Origin: Anolis sagrei
Taxonomy: Eukaryota > Chordata > Lepidosauria > Squamata > Anolidae
Reading direction: 5' to 3'
DNA: 64,000 bases
Assembly: GCF_037176765.1 (NCBI RefSeq)
Contig: NC_090021.1
Span: forward strand, 143,058,574 to 143,122,573
The position numbers were made by a program, and so were the translations under genes. Each line of letters starts with the position of its first letter. Within the stretch, counting starts at the first letter, position 1. A model generated the notes under the pieces. That model made no database searches, had not been told where the DNA came from, and saw only the letters and a list, made by a program, of their open reading frames with translations. Shown piece by piece: positions 11,662 through 22,800 of this stretch.

Positions 11662-12739
11662 CTTCAGGGAGGAAGAGATTATATTAGTCCTAAGCAAAAG
11701 ACAAGTTCAAGTCGAATGTAAAGCAGCACCAATACAAATAAGAACCCTGCTTATGGTGATGATAATGCATTTCTGTCACAGCAACTCACATTAGGCTGCC
11801 TGGAAACTGGAATTAAAATCTATTAAAGATGAAGTATGATTAAATGAATATTCCCTATAATCAGTGTGTTCATTAGACTAACTTTTCCTACTGCCAAATA
11901 GGCATTTTCCAGCCTGCTTCCCAAGGTCCTTTTAAATTAGTCCTGCTCAGGGCAAAATCGATAATCTTTTATACACAAAGCAGATACTCTACTGCACCTT
12001 CCCCATAATTTTCTTCATTCATTTGATTTTTCAAATGTTCAGAGTGCTGCATATACATGGCTTTATTTGCATTTCTTATAACGGCCCTGAAAATCCCTCT
12101 CCTGATGCAGGATCACACCCATCATGTCAATGAAATGCTGCAGACATTCACAGAACACACATTGGGTTGTTGTAGGTTTTTCAGGCTATATGGCCATGTT
12201 CTAGAACAGTGGTTTTCAACCTGGTGTCCCCAGATGTTTTTGGCCTTCAACACCCAGAAATCCTAACAGCTGGTAAACTGGCTGGGATTTCTGGGAGTTG
12301 TAGGCCAAAAACATCTGGGGACCCCAGGTTGAGAACCACTGTTTTAGAAGCATTCTCTCCTGACGTTTCATCTGCATCTATGGCAGGCATCCTCAGTGGT
12401 TGTGAGGTCTGTTGACAGACCTCACAACAGATTCCGGCCATGAAAGCCTCCGACAATACACAAAACACACATTTACAATCCAACTGTAAATGAAGATGCA
12501 CTTTGTTTATGCATCTTCTGCAAGGGAAAGAGGTTGAGTGCTTAAAAGTCAACTAGTGAATACACTACAGAAATTATCACAACAGGTGGTACCTGATTCC
12601 AAAAGGTCTTAATCACTACAATGTACCAGCACCAAAAAGAGAAACTCAAGATTAGATAGGTGTAGTATTTCTAGGTTCAGTATTAATACATTTCTTACCC
12701 TAGGCATGATTTCCTACAAGTAGAACTTTTGGATTTAGG

Positions 12740-12780
<41 letters not shown>

Positions 12781-15700
12781 CATCATCATCATCATCTTTA
12801 TTTTGATCCCACCTTTCTCAGGGCAGCTTACAATCATATAACACAACATAACAACATTTTACGATAAGACAAATACATTTTTTTTTAAAAAAACACATTG
12901 TTTCATGGGTACAAAAGTAAAAATGCACTTATGATACAATAAAAAATAAAATTACATTTAAAGCCAGCCCCTCTGATCTAACCCATAACCTCCCCAGCAG
13001 CATGCCCCTCATCCTTCCTCAAATGCCTGATGGCAAAGAAATGTCATCACCAGCCAGCAAAAGGCAAGCAGGGATGGGGCCATCCTGGTTTCTCTTGGGA
13101 GGGGGTTGCAAAATCAGAACAGCCACTGAAAAGGCAATCTCCCTTGTTCCCACCAAACGCGCTAAGTGGGATTTATTCTCATAAACCATGCACAAGACTG
13201 GCCTACAAACTATCTCAAACATAACTGCTTTGAACTGTTTAGATTTTAGACTGGTTGCATACAACAATCTCCCCTCCATATATGTTAGAGGCACAGGAAC
13301 ACCACTAAAATGGAAAAAAAAACCCAAGTATCTCTAAATGCAACTATGGCAATCACTGGTGCTCCCCCCTCCCCCAAAGTAAAAGGCCACATGCAGTAGC
13401 CTTGGCCCTCAGGAGAGAGGCGGCAAACCCACAAATAATCAAAAGTGTGAATGCCAAACTGGCAAATATGAAGAGTCAGCTGTATCCCAATTTCTTGTAT
13501 TAATATCATTTAAGCAACCTGAGGATTTAAAATCTCTAAATTACTCGCTCCTCTTATACATTTGCCACATTTTTCCTGAACTGTTTTCTCACAAATTAGT
13601 AGTATCACAAATAACATAAGGTTTACATACCATAATGTCTGAAGATACACACTGTCCATATAATTGAAAACTGGAGCTGCTAAAGAAGCTGCCACTAAAA
13701 CAAGCTGTGTGACTGTATTCACCTAGTGAAAGATTTAAGTGAAAATGAAGTCACACAATATTAACATTATTTTGCACCACTGAAATCAATGGGGAAAAAG
13801 TGTAGTTGTATGGTATAAGTTAGCCTTATTCAAATTTGTACTATCAAAAATAATGTGGATTCCAATAGCATTAATAATCTGACACGCTGGAGCGTCCTTA
13901 TGAGAACCTTAATCTAAAACCATGATGAGGAAGGCTGATCTTGACAGTAATGGTAACTATATATGTCAAAGTCAATATATTTATGTATGTTGGTTGGTTA
14001 GTCCCTTTATACAACAAGGATTCCTACATGGCTAGATGGATGTGGGCCAAACTTGATGCACATACCCTTTGCTCAATTTAAAATAATTGAGAGGTTTGAA
14101 CTAAAAGAACCATATTTTTCAGGCCCTGAGCCTGGAGGAGAAAAGGATAAAAGTGGATTGGCTGTGGCTAGGTGAACGATTGGTTGTGGCTAGATGAAGT
14201 GGCCCTTTGTGATGTCACTGCAAAAGCTTGGCTGCTGCTAGATACCACTTGTATGAGGCAGAAGAAGGGAAGGGGGGGAAAGGTGTATGAGGGAAATGAA
14301 GGAAGCCTGTTTACTATTGGCAGACTCTCTCTCTCTATATATATATATGAAGATGTACATTAACCACATCAGCTCAGAGAAAATATATTTTGGGCTTTAT
14401 AATTATCTGATATTTACACATACGTATAACCCATATTCATATCTTCTGCATTTCTTTGCCCTTTGTTTAACTTTCTTATCATTACTCTCCTCCCCAACCT
14501 CTTGTATTTATATTTTAATAATTCATCCACACACATATATAAAGATAGAGAAATACTTTTACCTTGCTGATGAATGTTGGTTTCAATTGAGCAGTGGCGT
14601 AACATGGATTGAAGTATCTACTAAGTGTTCTCTGAAAAAGATGAAAAAGATCTCATGCATTTGAAAAGTAATTCTACATAGCATGCATGCTAATCAAGCC
14701 AAATTAATACATTGATACAGTCAATATGTTCATTCTTCCTCTGCACAATTATAATACATTCAGACATACAATGCCATCTATGCATACAGTGCTTTACAAA
14801 AGAGGTATAAAACATCTAGGCTTTAAGGGACTTAAAAAAGTAAATACAGGATAGCAGCAGAGGAATGGGAAACGAAGACAGATGAAAGATTAATGTTTGC
14901 AATTACTTCAGTAGTTCCAACAGGGCAGCTTCTCCAATGCGCTACCTTCCAGATGTGCTGGCCTGCAGCTCCAACAGTCCCAAAGGAGAATGACAAAAGG
15001 TGAGGAATTATACAGACTGTTGTTCCTATCATCTCTAGAAGGCATCATTCTTAGGAAAGACAGAACAGGGGAATTTGAGCTAAGCTGTTCCAAAAGTGCC
15101 CTGAACAGGTGAGTTTTGTGGAGAGATGGGGAAACTGAGAAGTGGCCATACACAGTTAAAAGCATATGGGACAGTGAGGGAGAAATGACAAAGTAATTTC
15201 AGGGAGACTCAGAATGCTGGGTGCAACGATTGCAGGAAGGAATGTGTTGGAAATACAAGAGGAAAGCAAAAGAATTGACAATTTCGAAGGCTACATTTTT
15301 GAATTTTAGAAAGGGGTATATTCTAACTCCTTGACAGACAAAGTTGTTGAGTACATGAGGCAGGATCTTTGTAGTACCACCTGTTTTGGAGCTGTCTGAA
15401 CTCAATTTTGCTTCATCCTGGGCCTCCAATAGAACAGCCAGGATTGTACTATATTGTATTGTATGGCATTTGTTTTTTAAAGACAGAATTGTCTTGGAGA
15501 CAATAGTAATTGCGTGGGATGTCCATACGTGTATTTTAAAAATCATTTTTAAAAGTTCTTATTCAAAGATGTTTGATCCTTTGTGCATTGCCCCAAGAAG
15601 CTGTAGCAAGCTGAAAAGTGGTAAGTCATTTTAAAAATAAGTAAGCAAATCAAAAGACAGATGTATTTCCCATTCCTAATTCAGGAATGGGAAATCTGCA

Positions 15701-18700
15701 ACCTTCCATATGCTGCTAGACAAAATTTCTTGACCACTATGCACTGACCATGCTAGTTAATAGGGACTGATGTGCGCTGTGATCTAACAACTGAACAGGC
15801 ATAAGATCCCATCCACCTCCTAATTTTACAACAATCAGTAACTCATTGATACTGCCCTAAGCTCTCAACCACTTTGTAATAAACTGTCAATTTTAGGTTC
15901 ATTTTTGACGCTGCCAAATATTTTTACATCACACATGAGAAGATGCGGATATGATATGAGAAATCAAGTAACCATCTGTATACTTACCGGTGGAGGAAGA
16001 GTTCTGTATCGTACATAAAAAACAGCAGCAATTAATGCAATGTCCCTCAAAATGATCATAGATGTAAGAGGAACTGAAATAAAATGAAATTATATTTTTA
16101 CATACAAACATTTACATGTAGAAGAAAAATAATTCATACTCATGTGCCTGCATATACAGCATTCAAGAACCAAATAACTGATAGAGGAAAACTTCCTTTG
16201 AATTCATTTCCTTCCATTTACTCTTATGTTGGGTGGTACGTATTTATTATCCCAAGTTGAAAGTACTGTATAGCAGTGACAGATGTAGAAGACATCTACT
16301 GTCCAATATATAGTGGCTGTTAGATAAAAATACTAGAATTTTTTCTTCTGATGCAAAGAAAGCATAAAGTCATGGGTCACAATTACTGTATCTTATTTCC
16401 CCTCTCAACCTTTAGTCTCAGAAACAAGCTTCCTAACTAGAAGCAGGTAATCAACAGCACACAAAATTGTTACAGCTGGTGGTCAAAACATTTGTTATTT
16501 TCATTATTTTAATGTTTGTAAATCCCTCAAACTCCATTTCAAGCAGACAGAATAGAAATCTCTGCAGCAGCAGAGAGCCTTCATGTGTCCACGCAAAAAT
16601 ATTGTAATACCTGCTGAGTTTACTGAGACTTACTACTTTATTATACAACAGGACTGCCATTTCAGAATTTATTAAATAATAAGCATTTGAAAAATAGTTA
16701 CCATGCTTACCTGGAATAAGATCTGCATAGGTCAGGCTAATGTAAAGGATACTGATAAGAATTTTATCTGCCAGGGGGTCCAGGGCACTCCCCAGAGCAG
16801 ATTTCTGGTTGGCCCAGTTTCGTGCAATAAAGCCATCGAGCTGAAAAAATATATATTATAGTCAGGTAGAAAATAAATGCACATATTTCCAAGCTCTTGA
16901 CCCTTACTGACTAGGATCCACAAAGATTATCTAAATGTGCCCAAGGGTTGGATTTTCTCAGTGATATTTTTTCTCCTTTAAGCAACAGATTTTTATGCCA
17001 CATCCCAAGCTGCTTTTAAAACTGCTCACTTTCAAAAGATGTTTGCTACGGACTGACTAAGAGAATCTAAGCGTATCTATTTTGAACATAACGAAATTTT
17101 CAAAGAATAGAAGCATATGCCGAATTAAAATTCAGTGAGACAAGTTTACATTCAATCTGACAACCATAATGTAGACAGAGTAAGTACTTTAAAGATTTAT
17201 TTTTCCAACAACAAAATAAGATGTTGAGCACTAATAGAACTGGAAGCAAAATGGGGTCAAAGAGATTGAAGAAATAATCATTAAGATGTGCAGAGGAACC
17301 CTGATATTTGTATGAATAGAAAAATACCCTAGAATGAACAAGCTCAACATTCAGGGAATGTTGAATGCATGTCAGAAAACAAAAATAGGGAATGAGCTGG
17401 TGTTCAGAGTGAAATCTCAGTAGTTCCCTACTACAGTGGTTCTCAACCTGGGGTCCCCAGATGTTTTTGGCCTTCAACTCCCAGAAATCCTAACAGGTGG
17501 TAAACTGACTGCGATTTCTGGGAGCTGTAGGCCAAAAAACATCTGGGGACCCAAGGTTGAGAACCACTGCCCTACAGTATCTGGAGAGGAACATGGTTGG
17601 CATACGGCGGGGGGGGGGGGGGGGGGCTGTTGCTAGAGATTATACATTACAGTGTTTTGTTTAAAATCTTCCTTATATTCAACAACAGTGAATTACAACT
17701 GAATATACAGATCCTGCATATACTAATGCAGAAGTCAACCTCATGTGTAAGTGGTCTTGGGGACAAAAATATGGATTTTGATATGACCCAAGTCTACTAA
17801 CAATTCTCAAAGGAGGGAAAGCACTAATACTACCTCAGATGGCCAGCTGCCCTGGCTGCTGCTGCCATTTCCCTGCCCAGACTATCAAAAAACCAAAAGG
17901 AGCACCATGGTGAAGAGAGCAGAAATGATTGGTGATTATTTTAGGTCCTCCAGGGATGGACTAAGTTTTTGCTTTCACCATTTTACTTAATTTTGATACG
18001 AATTACGGTACAATACTCACATTGACCTGTAGATAAGTTGACCCAGTTTTTTGGGATCAATTTTTGACTAAAAGTTCTAGACTTAGACATGAGTATATAA
18101 GGTATCTGTTCTTAGAGAAACCTAACTGTACCGTTAAAAGACATCCTTGAAAAACCAACATATATTTCAAATGGTCTTATAAAATACCTACCAGATCTGT
18201 TACACCAGCCAGAGCAAATACACCCAATGCAATATTAAAATTTTCCTCAACTATCAAGTAACCCAAAACTGGTGACAAGCCAATCCTCGCCATTGAAAGT
18301 AAATTGGGAATTGTCCAGGGATTTTCATACTGAAAAATGCAAAAACAATAGGAAATTAGTTATATTCAAAACCAAGTGCTCACAATCTCAACTCAATATA
18401 CCTTTACAATAAAAAGTGAGTGTGGAGTTTCCAGAATGCACAGTACCTCTAAGTAGGTCCTCATTTCAAAATAAGAGTGTCGCTTGAAATCTTAGGTAGC
18501 AAAAGCACCCTGCTATATTGAAATGCACTTTCAAATAATTCTAAAACCTTGTTTAAGTGCAGTGTTAATGTTAATACGTGCTGTTCCAATTTACAAATTT
18601 TCCTGATATATTTCACACATAGCGTTTAAGATCAACCTGGTCAAAGAAATAAGGCTGAAAAATATATCTCTAATTTCATGCCGGAAATTACACTTGACCC

Positions 18701-19788
18701 TGATGTCAGAGGTACAGAATCTCTAGAACAGCTCCAACACAGGGCGTTTTCAGACTGTCAAATATGGAGGGGAAGCCAAAATGACCACAAGTCCAGTTCT
18801 GTGTTTGAAAAATCGTTGTTATATGATGTTAAACATGCAGAACAGAGTCTCTTTTAAAAAGGGCCAGGATTGAAGACAGTTCTTACAAAACAAGCCATCT
18901 GGCCAAGGTTGAAGGATAATGGGAACAGCAGGTTTTGAACATCAAGAACATTCTGCATCTCTTAGATCACATACAACAATCTTAGGAAACCACTATATAA
19001 ATACCAAGCCAGAGAGGTGTTCATATATGCCAGCATATTACTTCACTTTGAAGATAGTTAAACATGTGAATAAACAATCCTGACAAGTGTGCAAATCTAC
19101 ACTACATCATATATTCACCAATAGCGTAAATCTTCACTAAGCAGACCCACTGCATCAAATAGTACATGATGTCAATGTTGTAAGTGCCACTGATTCAATA
19201 TGTCAGTATAGTTGGAACTAATAACACTATGTACCATGAATTTTGTTCCTAGCTTATAAATGTCATTTCCTAATTGATTCTATCATAAAAACATTGCAAA
19301 AGTTTATTAAACTGCAAAAACTGTTTTTGCAGGAGATCCTGCAGCACATTTTGCTATAGTTTTTTAATGGATATCTTATTGAGTCTCAACCAATTCAACA
19401 TAGTTTGTGGAAGCCACAAAAATCAAGTTTGTAGAGTATAAAAACTACTTTCAAAGTAAAGACTGTACAATTAAACAGCAAATAACACTTTCAAACCAGG
19501 AACAGATTTTTTTTTCAAATTTTGTTAAATGTTGTAATTGGACCCAGACCAATAATTGCTCATTCACATTTAAGCCAACACTGTACTTAAATGCAGCCCC
19601 TGAATGAAGAATGTATTTAGACACAGCAGCTTCCAAAGAACCTGTTGAATAAAGCTATATGTCATCAACTGCTGGCCGCAGTGCATTTCCACTATTCTAC
19701 TTCATCCAGCTGATCCATCTAAAATCACAGGAGTTGGCTAACGACTTAACGACTGTAACCAACTACTCACATGAGCCACCTGTATGTA

Positions 19789-19824
<36 letters not shown>

Positions 19825-22800
19825 AGAAACAGAAGATTGTGCAGCAACTTCTGAGGCTAGAAAAGTTATAAAGTAATTTTGCTAGATAGCCTCATATTTG
19901 CAATACAAGGCACAACTACCTTGCATGGCTATGGAGCAATCTGAATGTGCTCCATAGCCATGTGCTCCTCCAATGGATCAGTACCATATATGTGTGTGTG
20001 CACCTATCCTTTCAAGTGGCAACCGCACAGATTTCATAGTTTCTTTATTTAAGGAATCCTCAGAAGAGATTCCTCTGAATTGTAGTCAACAGTGCCTGGC
20101 ATTAATTGGGAGTATGAATCAGGGCTGCCCTGCTTAGCTTCTAAGATCAGATGGGAGATTTAGGGTTTTTGCAATGGCTTAGCTCCGTATCAAATGCTTA
20201 TTCCCAGCAGCTTGGCACCAACCCCAGCCTCTGCTGGGCAACCTGGCAGGCTCACATGGGAAGCTTTTTTCCAGCACAGGTAGGATTAGGTTGTTTACAG
20301 GAAGATAACAGGTAGTAGCACTGATGAATCTTAGACCAAGAAGGGAAGTTGATTCTTAGTCTCTCAAGTGAGTGAGAAGCGAGCCTAAGAAAGAGGAAGC
20401 TACTGAACTGACGATTGCTTCTATGTAGGTAGTACTGAGTGTAGTAGCTGCACCTACACTGTAGAACAGTGGTTCCCAACCTTTGGTCCTCCGGGTGTTT
20501 TGGACCAACTCCTAGAAATCCCAGCCATCTTACCAACTGTTAGGAATTGCAGGATCTGAAATCCAAAATACCTGGAGGACCAAAGGTTGGGAACCACTGC
20601 TGGCAGAATGAGTGCAGTCTGACACCACTTGAACTGGAATGGCTCAATGACATGGAATCCTGGGAATTGTGGCAATGACAACTTGTTCCCTGACCACAAC
20701 ATTAATCCCATGCAAGTTTATCTTTGCATTTTGTTTAATCCAACCCAAACGAGAGCTTTGGCGGCTGCAAGATGTAATGTGTTCTACAGCTCTTTTGGAT
20801 GGGAGATATTTAAAAAGTGGAACATTCTAAAAGGGTTTATTCTTGTGACTTGAGTTTTGTTGAAACACTTCACCATTCTTTTGTTTGTATGCCCTAAATA
20901 TGATAATATAAAGCTGAAATACAGGAGTTCCATTTTTTTCACAGTGTTCTCAATGGCAAGTGTGTTATAAAATTCCTTATCTTCTGAACAACTCTGGTGC
21001 ATTATTTTGTTTGATTATTGCAAATATTATTTTTGGGATCAGTAACTCTCATTCATGCTTTCCTTTTTATCTGTGACTTCCTCTTGTGGTACATTCTTAT
21101 GTGTTTTTTTTTTGTATGCCAATTAAGGCTGTGTATTGTTGTTGAATCCTGGGAATTGTAGTTTGGGGAGGTACTATCACTTTTGCCAGAAGAGGCTGAA
21201 ATCCAATTGGAGACCCATTTCTGTGGCAGGCCTACTGAGTCAACTTTCAGTCTTGAGTTTTGATTTACATTCTACTGCTACTATATGTCAATTCTGTATC
21301 TCTGGTGCAAGTTATATAATTCATGTTTTATGTATGTAATTTTTGAACATATTTTATGTTCATGTGTTTTGATTTTGTTGTACCCCGCACTGAGCCATCA
21401 AGAGAAAAAGATAATAAATAAAATGGATAATACTGTGTAACATGATTTCTGTATCTGGGTGATAAAGATCATTTCTTAATTGGTTATATCATAAAAACAG
21501 TGAAAAGGTTTTATTCTGCAGCACATTTTGCTAAAGTTTTTCAATGAATATCTCAAGTCTCAACTAGAGATAGGAAGGCCCACAGGAAATCAGGAGACGC
21601 TTACTTCTTGGGAGGAGAGCAATGTCCAATCTCGATAAAATAGTGAAGAGTAGAGACATCACACTGGCAACAAAGATCTGCATAGTCAAAGCAATGGTAT
21701 TCCCTGTAGTCACCTATGGATGTGAGAGCTGGACCTTAGGGAAGGCTGAGCAAAGGAAGATAGATGCTTTTGAATTGTGGTGCTGGAGGAAAGTTCTGAG
21801 AGTACCTTGGACCGCAAGGAGATCCAACCAGTAAAGCCTGACTGCTCATTGGAGGGAAGGATATTAGAGACAAAGTTGAAGTACTTTGGCCACATCATGA
21901 GGAGACAGGAAAGCTTAGAGAAGACAATGATGCTGGGGAAAACAGAAGGAAAAAGGAAGAGGGGTTGACCAAGGGCAAGATGGATGGGTGGCATCCTTGA
22001 AGTGACTGGCTTGACTCTGAAGGAGCTGGGGGAGGTGACGGCCGACAGGGAGCTCTGGTGTTGGCTGGTCAATGAGGTCACGAAGAGTTGGAAACGACTG
22101 AACGAATGAACAACAACAAAGCCCACAGAAGAGAAGGTTGAGAGGAGACATAATAGCCATGTATAAAAGGATGTCACAAGGAAGAGAGAGCAGGCTTGTT
22201 TTCTGCTGCTCTGGAAACTAGGACTCAAAACAAATAGACAGGAAATGAGATTCCACCTGAACACTGGGAATAATTATCTGACTGTAAGAGCTGTGAAATA
22301 GTCAAGTCGGTCAGTGAAAGGGTGTCATAAGGAAGAAGGAGCAGACTTGTTTTTTGCTACTCTGAAAACTAGGAAGGGGAGCAATGGCTTCAAAGGACAG
22401 AAAAGGAGGTTCCATCTTAACATGAGGAAGAACTTCCTGACTGTAAGAGCGGCTCAACAGTGAACTCTCTGCCTCAGAGTGTGGTGGAAGCTCCGGTGAT
22501 AGTATGATAGCTGGGTCCGAAAGTGCCAAGCGTTCTGGAGAGGCCGCAAAGGTGGCTGTGAAAAAGAGAAGAGAGGGGGCGGAGTGAGAGTGGGGAGAGC
22601 GAAGGAAGGCTAGAAAGGGACACTTAGGGTAAGGGTTAGGGCAAAGTTTAGGGTTTGGGTAATGGTTAGAGTACGGTTTAGGGTAAGGTTTAGGATTTGG
22701 GTTAGCGTAAGACAGGGGTCCTCAAACTTTTTAAACAGAGGGCCAGATCACAGTCCCTCAAACTGTTGGAGGGCTGGATTATAATTTGAAAAAAGCATGA

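Noticed and set aside
12741-12796. CRISPR-like or satellite array
   Set aside because: It is a simple TTA/TCA microsatellite at a LINE tail; no spacers.
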